Shown here: one piece after another, positions 7,498-12,816 of the stretch
Position numbering within the stretch: position 1 is the stretch's first letter
Layout of the letters: the number at the start of each line of letters is the position of its first letter
Assembly: GCA_030842085.1 (NCBI GenBank)
Contig: JAUUSE010000049.1
Coordinates: 1-13,582, forward strand
Direction: 5' to 3'
Length of the DNA: 13,582 bases
Source of the DNA: Timburyella sp030842085
Lineage (GTDB): Bacteria > Bacillota > Clostridia > Oscillospirales > Acutalibacteraceae
Notes under the pieces: generated by a model
What the model was told of the DNA's origin: nothing
What the model saw: only the letters and a program-made list of their open reading frames with translations
The model's database searches: none
Program-made: the position numbers and the translations under genes

Positions 7498-8400
7498 ATG
7501 AATGATATCATAAATGCGTGTGAATATGACTACATAAAACTCAGGGACGCCGTATATGCAATTAAAGGCCGATATCCATCGGCAGAGCTTGGCTCTATAG
7601 GCAAAAGCGTTATGGGCAAAGATCTCTATTATCTTAAAATAGGAAAGGGCAGCAGTATTGTGCTGTATACGGCGGCATTTCACGGTATGGAGAGGATAAC
7701 CTCCGTGCTTATGCTGAGATTTGCCGAGCGCCTGCTGCGCGCCATAGACGATGACGCCGAAATTGCCGGAATAAAAGCGCGGCGCGCAATGATAGGACGC
7801 TCGCTTGTAATTGTTCCAAGGGTAAATCCCGACGGCTGCGACATTGCCCTTAAGGGCATAGGCGGCTGCGGATATCATGCGGCTAAAATATATAATTGGT
7901 GCGACGGCAATTTCTCAATTTGGAATGCAAATGCCAGGGGTGTAGATATAAATCACAATTTTGACGCCGGCTGGAACGAGCTGCAAAAAATGGAGAAAAA
8001 CGCCGGAATATATGGACCGTCTCCGACAAGGTACGGCGGTCCATCTCCTGAAAGCGAGCCGGAAACCTGTGCGCTTACCAATCTGTGCCGCAAAAACAGC
8101 ATTTGTCATGTACTGGCATTTCACAGCCAGGGTGAGGAGATATACTGGAGGTACGGCGAGCACACTCCACAAAAGGGCAAAAAAATGGCGGAGGTTTTTG
8201 CTGCGTCGACGGGATATACGCTTGAAGCGCCCATAGGGCTTGCATCGCACGGCGGTTTTAAGGACTGGTTTATTGAAGAGTTCCATCGTCCCGGCTTTAC
8301 AATTGAGGTAGGAAAGGGCAAAAATCCGCTTGACTGCCGCCTGCTTGACGAAATATATGAACGTATTGAAGAAATGCTGGTTTTAGGAATTGTTTTATAG
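7498..8400 (+). CDS. M14-family zinc carboxypeptidase, gamma-D-glutamyl-diamino acid peptidase type
   Basis: This 300-residue metallopeptidase has zinc ligands His62 and Glu65 in FHGME and His209 in AFHSQGEE, with catalytic Glu270 in FTIEVGKG. Other landmarks are VNPDG (109-113), ARGVDINHNFDAGW (146-159), and an N-terminal GKSVMGKDLYYLKIG. ARGVDxNHNF and HSQGEEIYW recall the M14C subfamily (endopeptidase I, YqgT-like), which cleaves gamma-D-Glu-diaminopimelate bonds of peptidoglycan peptides. No signal peptide is seen, so a cytosolic role in muropeptide recycling is the best inference. I prefer ATG 7498, which has AAGGCGG at 9 nt, over in-frame ATG 7471, which has no ribosome site. It is the last chromosomal protein gene before the tRNA. 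Confidence 0.9.
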   Translation: MNDIINACEYDYIKLRDAVYAIKGRYPSAELGSIGKSVMGKDLYYLKIGKGSSIVLYTAAFHGMERITSVLMLRFAERLLRAIDDDAEIAGIKARRAMIGRSLVIVPRVNPDGCDIALKGIGGCGYHAAKIYNWCDGNFSIWNANARGVDINHNFDAGWNELQKMEKNAGIYGPSPTRYGGPSPESEPETCALTNLCRKNSICHVLAFHSQGEEIYWRYGEHTPQKGKKMAEVFAASTGYTLEAPIGLASHGGFKDWFIEEFHRPGFTIEVGKGKNPLDCRLLDEIYERIEEMLVLGIVL

Positions 8401-8436
8401 CCGTCAATTTTATAACAATACTTCTTCAAAAAACAC

Positions 8437-8465
8437 TTGATATTTTCAGAGCCATATCTTATAAT
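8437..8465 (+). promoter_or_regulatory. Sigma-A promoter for tRNA-Pro
   Basis: TTGATA (8437-8442) and TATAAT (8460-8465) are separated by exactly 17 bp and end 72 bp upstream of the mature tRNA. It is the best promoter match in this spacer and implies a leader of about 65 nt removed in processing. Confidence 0.6.
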
Positions 8466-8537
8466 AATTTGTACGCGGGAATATTTTGATATTGATATAA
8501 TCGGAAATATTTTCTCGTATATTTTTAATAAGTGCAT

Positions 8538-8614
8538 CGGGATGTGGCTCAGTTTGGTAGAGCGCCTGCTTTGGGAGCAGGATGCCGCAGGTTCGAATCC
8601 TGTCATCCCGACCA
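8538..8614 (+). tRNA. tRNA-Pro, anticodon UGG
   Basis: The full 77-nt cloverleaf is visible. The acceptor stem CGGGATG (8538-8544) pairs with CATCCCG (8604-8610), followed by discriminator A and an encoded CCA (8612-8614). The anticodon stem is CCTGC/GCAGG with loop TTTGGGA, giving anticodon TGG at 8572-8574. The T arm is GCAGG-TTCGAAT-CCTGT. It charges with proline and reads CCN by wobble. The sequence style changes directly downstream, so the 3' end of this gene is the likely integration target of the element that follows. Confidence 0.98.
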
Positions 8615-8619
8615 TCAAA

Positions 8620-8671
8620 GGGCAATGAAAAAGATATTGCCCAAGAAACCCCCGATTTTATCGGGGGTTTC
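8620..8671 (+). terminator. tRNA-Pro terminator region (two hairpins)
   Basis: A first hairpin pairs GGGCAAT (8620-8626) with ATTGCCC (8636-8642). A second perfect 11-bp stem pairs GAAACCCCCGA (8645-8655) with TCGGGGGTTTC (8661-8671), with loop TTTTA. The second is the probable terminator, though its T-run is short and part of the stem. The rest of 8672-8780 shows no convincing gene or promoter. Confidence 0.7.
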
Positions 8672-8780
8672 GCCGTTTCTACGGTCGAAATTTTTACAAG
8701 CGATTTTGTAGATGTGAAAAAGGTATTTTTCCCTTTCTGTAGTGAGCCGAACTCTCGCACAACCGAATACAAGCCACCGA

Positions 8781-8815
8781 GCGCATGGATAAGAACAAAT
8801 CCATGCGCTTTTTTT
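8781..8815 (+). terminator. Hairpin plus T7 directly upstream of the first element gene
   Basis: GCGCATGGAT (8781-8790) and ATCCATGCGC (8799-8808) form a perfect 10-bp stem with an 8-nt loop, followed by T7. It has all features of an intrinsic terminator, yet the ribosome site of the next gene starts only 10 nt later. It could end transcription entering from the tRNA side, or act as a leader attenuator for the element operon. Confidence 0.8.
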
Positions 8816-8838
8816 ATTCCACAGAAAGGAGGAAAACG

Positions 8839-9576
8839 ATGCGAAAGCAAACGAACTTGGCCGAGGTCAAACTAACCGCCCTTGCTCTGCTCTCCACAGA
8901 GATCAATGAAACACCATACTCGCCGATGATCGTTAAGCACCCCTTCACCGACACCGGAGTAAGTGCTACCCCCGATGGCAAAGGTGGCGTGGAGATGATC
9001 GATCTCACGGAAGATGATGCACAGCTCAGGTGGCGACAGTCTATGGCACGGCAGATCGATAAGGCAGATAATGCCTACGCAATATATATGATGGTCACCA
9101 AGCCCTACGCGCTGACCTTTCTGAAATTCGCAATGCCCCATCTCTCAAGAGAAGATATGTCCCAAATCCTCGCAAGCGCATGGACGAGATCAGAAGCACC
9201 CCACCAGGACGTGAATGTCACAGTCAATCAGCTCCTGCGGATGTTCAAGCAAGCCGATCCGACCTGCCTCATGGAGCAAGACGAATATATCCAATTCAAA
9301 GCGTTGGATGACACCGTCACCGTTTACCGTGGCGTAACCCCTCACAACGCAAAAAGCGTGAAGGCGTTGTCGTGGTCGCTGAATCAGGAAACCGCAGAAT
9401 GGTTTGCCCACCGCTTCGGTGAGGACGGAACGGTCTATGAAGCACAGATCGACAAAAAGTATATATACGCATATTTCAGCGGAAGGAACGAATCCGAAGT
9501 AATCGTCGATCCTTCCTATCTGACAAACATTACGGAGGTACAGGATCTGTCCTCCGATTTTTTATTATCACAATAA
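8839..9576 (+). CDS. Element protein with putative ADP-ribosyltransferase-like C-terminal domain
   Basis: The protein is 245 residues from ATG 8839, chosen because AAAGGAGG (8825-8832) sits 6 nt upstream; the in-frame ATG at 8785 lies inside a terminator hairpin. The N-terminal half (1-150) is helical and unrecognised. Residues 158-225 show the order of elements expected for R-S-E class ADP-ribosyltransferases: VTVYRGV (Arg164), ALSWSLNQETAEWFA (Ser178-Trp-Ser180 in the STS position), and RNESEVIVDP (Glu218-x-Glu220). Such enzymes use NAD+ to modify a target. The Arg-to-Ser distance (about 15 residues) is shorter than in well-known toxins, so this may be a compact, divergent or inactive member. 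No signal peptide is seen. It is the first gene of the element operon and has no obvious antitoxin (macrodomain or ADP-ribosylglycohydrolase) beside it. Confidence 0.55.
   Translation: MRKQTNLAEVKLTALALLSTEINETPYSPMIVKHPFTDTGVSATPDGKGGVEMIDLTEDDAQLRWRQSMARQIDKADNAYAIYMMVTKPYALTFLKFAMPHLSREDMSQILASAWTRSEAPHQDVNVTVNQLLRMFKQADPTCLMEQDEYIQFKALDDTVTVYRGVTPHNAKSVKALSWSLNQETAEWFAHRFGEDGTVYEAQIDKKYIYAYFSGRNESEVIVDPSYLTNITEVQDLSSDFLLSQ
9533..9563 (+). terminator. Hairpin plus T6 inside the 3' end of the first element gene
   Basis: CGGAGG (9533-9538) pairs with CCTCCG (9551-9556), and inside it ACAG (9540-9543) pairs with CTGT (9547-9550) around GAT, leaving one bulged T. It is followed by A then T6. 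The hairpin lies within the last codons of the upstream gene, 26 nt before the next ATG. An internal terminator or attenuator is the simplest reading. Confidence 0.65.
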
Positions 9577-9589
9577 CGGAGGTAACGAA

Positions 9590-10246
9590 ATGACCATATA
9601 CCAAGAAGAAATGCAGCGCAAGGCACAGCACTACGGATGCATAACGGATTATGACGAAGCAGACAAGCTCCTGCTCATCTCGCACAAAGGAGTCCACCTC
9701 ACCGCAGTCAACCCCGAAGGATTTATGTACTACAACAACAAGGATCTCACCGATCCCGAATCCCGTGAGGTGTTCTCCCACCTTACGGACGATGCTGAAA
9801 CCGTCCGAGAGTATGTCGGTCTCTACGTGTCAGCACCGCAAATGCAGCCGAAGGATGTGCAGAACTACCGCAAATTCTCCGAGTATGGCGACGTGGTGTT
9901 CGCCGGAATGTACAGTCAAAAACACGGCTTCATGTTCTGTAGCTGGCGGCAGTCAGACGGCGGTAAATACGTTGCTCACGGCAACTACTCTCCCGACTAT
10001 CTCGTCTCCAAAGAGAACTTCGCTGTCCGTGCCGGCCTCGTCGATGACAATAAGCTGTTCACCAAAGAGGAAGCCGAGGAACTGTTCAAGTGTGCAGCCT
10101 TCGCAAGAGATAACTGCGACTCGCTGACCTACGAACAGGATCGAGGTCTCATGGAACTGATGGAGAAGCTCCAGGATGCCTATCCTTCCCTCAAGGAAAA
10201 TCCGCCCACCTTTGATGACGGCGAAGCCCCCATATTAAATATGTAA
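9590..10246 (+). CDS. Conserved-looking element protein of unknown function (218 aa)
   Basis: The protein is 218 residues and soluble, with no signal or membrane span. The ATG at 9590 has CGGAGG (9577-9582) 7 nt upstream and lies 13 nt after the preceding stop, so the two genes are in one operon. The middle part (YRKFSEYGDVVFAGMYSQKHG, then CSWRQSDGGKYVAHGNY and KENFAVRAGLVDDNKLFTKE) resembles a hypothetical family I recall from Firmicutes conjugative elements; this is memory only. The C-terminus is acidic and ends DDGEAPILNM, close to the end of the DUF4314 protein further down. It is followed by a terminator-like hairpin. No function is proposed. Confidence 0.8.
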   Translation: MTIYQEEMQRKAQHYGCITDYDEADKLLLISHKGVHLTAVNPEGFMYYNNKDLTDPESREVFSHLTDDAETVREYVGLYVSAPQMQPKDVQNYRKFSEYGDVVFAGMYSQKHGFMFCSWRQSDGGKYVAHGNYSPDYLVSKENFAVRAGLVDDNKLFTKEEAEELFKCAAFARDNCDSLTYEQDRGLMELMEKLQDAYPSLKENPPTFDDGEAPILNM

Positions 10247-10256
10247 TAAATCATAC

Positions 10257-10297
10257 AGCCCACGGTTTTGAAATCCAAACAAGACCGTGGGCTTTTT
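10257..10297 (+). terminator. Hairpin plus T5 between the 218-aa and Cys-rich genes
   Basis: AGCCCACGGT (10257-10266) and ACCGTGGGCT (10284-10293) form a perfect 10-bp stem with a 17-nt loop, followed by a T-tract. It begins 10 nt after the upstream stop and ends 27 nt before the next ATG. The sequence after it (TATTTCTACGAAAGGA) is similar to that after the hairpin at 8781 (TATTCCACAGAAAGGA), which suggests a recurring leader module. Confidence 0.8.
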
Positions 10298-10324
10298 CTA
10301 TTTCTACGAAAGGAATCAACGCCC

Positions 10325-10621
10325 ATGTATTTTTCAGACAGTTACGAGCTGCGACAGCTCGAAAAGCTTATGAGATCGATCCCCAACTTCCGACCGAGAG
10401 GTCACGGCGTGGTCATCCTCCGCCGATACGAATACACCGAAAAGGACTGCGACTGCCGTGCCTGTCCCCACCATATCAGCAGAAAGAAAGGTTGCGGAAC
10501 AGATAAATGCCCGTGCATCAACGAAAGGATCACAGCCGGAGCCGCAACACTGAAAGAAGCCGTTGCTGAAACAATGGCGGCGATCCGGTATCCGCCCTTT
10601 GTAAAACGACTGAATCAATAA
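10325..10621 (+). CDS. Small cysteine-rich protein, possible zinc-binding
   Basis: The protein is 98 residues from ATG 10325, with GAAAGGA (10308-10314) 10 nt upstream; in-frame extension to TTG 10268 would run through the terminator loop and is rejected. The centre has six cysteines as C-x-C-x2-C-x9-C-x4-C-x-C (Cys42, 44, 47, 57, 62, 64), with His49 and His50 between, a spacing that suggests a structural zinc or metal cluster. The N-terminal third is basic and aromatic and the C-terminal third helical. I do not recognise a named family. The stop TAA overlaps an ATA that is probably the former start of the next gene. Confidence 0.75.
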   Translation: MYFSDSYELRQLEKLMRSIPNFRPRGHGVVILRRYEYTEKDCDCRACPHHISRKKGCGTDKCPCINERITAGAATLKEAVAETMAAIRYPPFVKRLNQ

Positions 10622-10653
10622 CCGCAGTAATTCAGCATAAAAAAGACACCCTG

Positions 10654-11466
10654 GTGGTGGAGCTTCCGAGAGCCAACACCGACCTGCAAATCAAGCTGCT
10701 CTCCATTGGAGTAAGGACACTGCCGCAGAACATCAAGCTGTTCGGCGGTGAGGATGCGGAGATCGATGTGCAGCTCGCATCAAGCAGCCGAGTCGGTCAG
10801 CACTTGTGCCGACTGTTCAATACCGAAAACAGCCTCGGCGACGTGAACACCACCGCCTACCTCGTACAGACCGCTGACGAAGGCATCAAGACCGACCTGG
10901 AACACGATATCTACTACGACCAATACGGCACAGCCGCGGAGCTGATAAACGATATCAAGGACAGAACCTTGGCTCTCGGCCCCGTGAAGATGAGTCTGTA
11001 TTTTCCTTTGACGGGTAACATCGACGAAGGCGACGGCAACCCCTTCACCGTGGGCGACTCCTTCCTCTACGACTACCGATACGCCATCGACGACCTCATC
11101 GAGGAATACCAAGACCGTGACGTGGAAAGTATTCTCGAATACTTCGACGGCGATGCAGGCGCAAAAGCCAAGCTGGTATCGGCACAGTGGTCGACCGAGA
11201 TCGTGGACGGAACGCTCTACGGCAAGGTGGATCTGCGACTCCGTGAGGAATTAACCGAGGACGAGCTGACCGCCGTTAAGGACTGGATCACCGGACAGAA
11301 CTCGGACGGAGCCTTTGAAAACCTCGAAGATCACCCCATCGACAGCGAGGACGGAAAACTGTCAATCTCGCTCTGGCACGGCGGTAACGACTACTTCGTA
11401 TCCACCCGTGACGAGCTGGATGAATATATTGCACAGCAAAATGAACCGAAGATTGGAGGGATGTGA
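10654..11466 (+). CDS. Element protein of unknown function with uncertain, probably eroded start
   Basis: The protein is 270 residues if read from GTG 10654, but that codon has no Shine-Dalgarno sequence and the coding pattern continues upstream in frame: from ATA 10618 it reads ITAVIQHKKDTLVVELPRA, a natural start for a beta-rich domain. ATA 10618 overlaps the previous TAA stop as ATAA, exactly where an ATGA stop/start overlap would be. The C-terminal part (LTEDELTAVKDWITGQNSDGA, then DGKLSISLWHGGNDYFVSTRDEL) resembles a domain I recall from ICE-borne antirestriction-type proteins with a GQxSDGWGEGFEQ motif, here degenerate; this is memory only. It is very acidic overall, soluble, and ends NEPKIGGM. 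It lies 3 nt before the next gene, whose ribosome site is within its last codons. Confidence 0.7.
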   Translation: MVELPRANTDLQIKLLSIGVRTLPQNIKLFGGEDAEIDVQLASSSRVGQHLCRLFNTENSLGDVNTTAYLVQTADEGIKTDLEHDIYYDQYGTAAELINDIKDRTLALGPVKMSLYFPLTGNIDEGDGNPFTVGDSFLYDYRYAIDDLIEEYQDRDVESILEYFDGDAGAKAKLVSAQWSTEIVDGTLYGKVDLRLREELTEDELTAVKDWITGQNSDGAFENLEDHPIDSEDGKLSISLWHGGNDYFVSTRDELDEYIAQQNEPKIGGM

Positions 11467-11469
11467 TAT

Positions 11470-11811
11470 ATGGCTGTGTTATTTTCCGCAGTAACCATAA
11501 CCTCGGACAGCGACCAAGCGGAATTCCTCGTAGCAGGCGTTCCGAAAAGCTATGCTGATCTCGAAGGATGGACTGCATTTGAGAGCTTTATGAACGAGGT
11601 GGACACGGAACAGGATATCAAAGTCCACGTGGCAGCGTGTCTCTACGGAGAAGGCGAAGTCTTTACGGCTACACCCGAAGAAGTTGCATACTTCACCATT
11701 CGGGCAGCCGAAACCGATGACTTTTTCTACGACCACTGCACCGATGCCGGACACAGCGACTTCGTGATACCGTGGTCACCGAAAGAACTATTCGGAATGG
11801 AGATGAAATAG
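11470..11811 (+). CDS. Small acidic element protein, unknown (113 aa)
   Basis: The protein has 113 residues and is acidic, with no signal or membrane segment and no family I recognise. The ATG at 11470 follows GGAGGG (11456-11461), which is part of the last codons of the upstream gene, so the two are translationally close. Its TAG stop is one base before the next ATG, showing tight operon packing. It has two cysteines and an aromatic acidic C-terminal third (ETDDFFYDHC). No function is proposed. Unlike several neighbours it does not end in Met but in FGMEMK. Confidence 0.75.
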   Translation: MAVLFSAVTITSDSDQAEFLVAGVPKSYADLEGWTAFESFMNEVDTEQDIKVHVAACLYGEGEVFTATPEEVAYFTIRAAETDDFFYDHCTDAGHSDFVIPWSPKELFGMEMK

Positions 11812-11812
11812 T

Positions 11813-12133
11813 ATGTCAATTTTCGATGATTGGAACCGCATGGCAAAGGAGAACCGAGCGAAATATCCGCCCGGCACTCGCATCCTGCTCCTCGGTATGG
11901 ACGATCCACACCATCCCGTACCGCCCGGTACGAGAGGAACGGTGGATCACGTCGATGACGGCGGTAATATCCACATGAAATGGGATAACGGAAGAACCCT
12001 CAGTCTTTGCAGCGATGCGGACTCCTTCCGCACACTGACCGCCGCCGAGCTTGCGGAGGAACAGGCACAGCAAGAGAATCCCACCGAGGACGAAGGTCAG
12101 GACGAGGGCGAAGCTCCCGTTATGAGTATGTAG
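11813..12133 (+). CDS. DUF4314 domain-containing protein with acidic tail
   Basis: The protein has 106 residues. Residues about 18-73 match the DUF4314 pattern: YPPGTRILLLGMDDPHHPVP, then PPGTRGTVDHVDD and IHMKWDNGRTLSL, a small SH3-like beta barrel frequent in Firmicutes conjugative elements, role unknown. Residues 80-100 are an acidic, Gln-rich tail, ending GEAPVMSM. That ending is nearly the same as GEAPILNM on the 218-aa protein. The ATG at 11813 is one base after the previous stop, with GGAG a short distance upstream. The stop TAG leads into TAGGAGG, which forms the ribosome site of the next small gene. Confidence 0.88.
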   Translation: MSIFDDWNRMAKENRAKYPPGTRILLLGMDDPHHPVPPGTRGTVDHVDDGGNIHMKWDNGRTLSLCSDADSFRTLTAAELAEEQAQQENPTEDEGQDEGEAPVMSM

Positions 12134-12145
12134 GAGGACTGCCTA

Positions 12146-12283
12146 TTGGAATACGAAATCTATATCCCACAGCCCCAAGCGGATGCCCTTCTTGCAGAAG
12201 CGGCTGACCGCAGTATCTCGGTAGAGGAACTTCTCACCGAGATCATTCAAAACTATATGGAAAGGAACGATGACATTGGCTGA
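12146..12283 (+). CDS. 45-residue ribbon-helix-helix protein with TTG start
   Basis: A short gene starts at TTG 12146, with AGGAGG at 12132-12137 8 nt upstream, and ends at TGA 12281-12283. The sequence has the ribbon-helix-helix layout: strand YEIYIP (3-8), helix A of about 12 residues (QADALLAEAADR), turn SIS, then helix B VEELLTEIIQNYMER. RHH proteins bind DNA as dimers through the paired strand; here the strand would carry Tyr, Glu and Ile. Its end overlaps the next gene by 14 nt, which is also an RHH protein, so the pair may be partners or a tandem expansion. Role inferred: element transcriptional regulator or relaxosome accessory. Confidence 0.75.
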   Translation: MEYEIYIPQPQADALLAEAADRSISVEELLTEIIQNYMERNDDIG

Positions 12284-12743
12284 AGAAAAAAGAGGCATCA
12301 CCGTCAAGATCGATGCTGACCTTCACGCAGAGGTCAGAGAGTATATCGAACAGCACGGAATGACGATGGCAGAGTTTATCATCCTTGCCGTCGACAACGA
12401 ATTACACCCCAAGTACCAAAACAAGGAGGAAAAGAACATGGGTAATATGCGCACGATGGCGTTTCAGGTGCCGGAGGAACTGTTTCAGAGGATCAAGGGC
12501 TACCTGCAGCGCAACAACATGAGTCAGAAGCAGTTCGTCCTCGGACTGATCGAAGCCGAGCTGGACCGTGAACAGGCACAGCGAAACGGTGTGACCGAGG
12601 ATCAGCAGACCGGAGGTGTCGATACCGAGGAAGGCATAAGCGACGATCCCGAAGCCGTAGACGGCACAGGCGGTGACGGCACCGACGAGGATGAAGCGGA
12701 GGACGAATCCGAAGGCTTCGGCATGAGTATGGGCGGTATGTAA
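12270..12743 (+). CDS. Tandem ribbon-helix-helix protein with acidic tail
   Basis: The protein has 157 residues. RHH1 spans about 8-46 (strand GITVKID, helix LHAEVREYIEQHG, helix TMAEFIILAVDNEL). RHH2 spans about 59-101 (strand RTMAFQVP, helix ELFQRIKGYLQRNN, helix SQKQFVLGLIEAELDREQ). Residues 105-148 are an acidic Asp/Glu/Gly tail, ending FGMSMGGM. A single chain with two RHH units could form a pseudo-dimer DNA clamp. The ATG at 12270 has GGAAAGGA upstream and overlaps the preceding RHH gene. A strong internal ribosome site sits before Met57, so the second half may also be made alone. RHH proteins of conjugative elements act as repressors or relaxosome accessory factors; which applies here is not shown. 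Confidence 0.85.
   Translation: MTLAEEKRGITVKIDADLHAEVREYIEQHGMTMAEFIILAVDNELHPKYQNKEEKNMGNMRTMAFQVPEELFQRIKGYLQRNNMSQKQFVLGLIEAELDREQAQRNGVTEDQQTGGVDTEEGISDDPEAVDGTGGDGTDEDEAEDESEGFGMSMGGM
12423..12440 (+). promoter_or_regulatory. Internal ribosome-binding site and start codon inside the tandem RHH gene
   Basis: AAGGAGG (12423-12429) lies 8 nt before an in-frame ATG (12438-12440, Met57), exactly at the linker between the two RHH domains. This is a textbook site and the strongest in the neighbourhood. Initiation here would give a 101-residue protein, 12438-12743, with only RHH2 and the acidic tail. Confidence 0.7.
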
Positions 12744-12754
12744 CCGCCGCAGAA

Positions 12755-12761
12755 ACGGAGG
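12755..12761 (+). promoter_or_regulatory. Orphan Shine-Dalgarno sequence
   Basis: ACGGAGG matches the ribosome site used by the 218-aa gene, but no start codon follows at usable distance: it is trailed by stop-rich TAACAACTAAATAAATAG, and the next gene starts 37 nt later. It may be a relic of a lost short gene. Confidence 0.4.
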
Positions 12762-12787
12762 TGTAACAACTAAATAAATAGGAACGG

Positions 12788-12816
12788 TCGGATGCCCTAT
12801 GGCGATCCGATTTTTT
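12788..12816 (+). terminator. Hairpin plus T6 overlapping the start codon of the chimera gene
   Basis: TCGGAT (12788-12793) pairs with ATCCGA (12805-12810), and GCC (12794-12796) with GGC (12801-12803), with one bulged G and loop CTAT, followed by T6. The ATG of the next gene (12799-12801) is inside the loop and inner stem. The fold could attenuate transcription, hide the start codon, or both. Confidence 0.6.

Noticed and set aside
8785..8838. N-terminal extension of the ART-like gene to ATG 8785
   Set aside because: The extra codons lie in a perfect terminator hairpin and its T-tract; AAAGGAGG is positioned for ATG 8839.
10573..10654. Programmed -1 frameshift joining the Cys-rich gene to the 270-aa gene
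   Set aside because: The frames overlap, but no X-XXY-YYZ slippery heptamer in the right phase or downstream stimulatory structure is seen; an eroded ATGA overlap is simpler.
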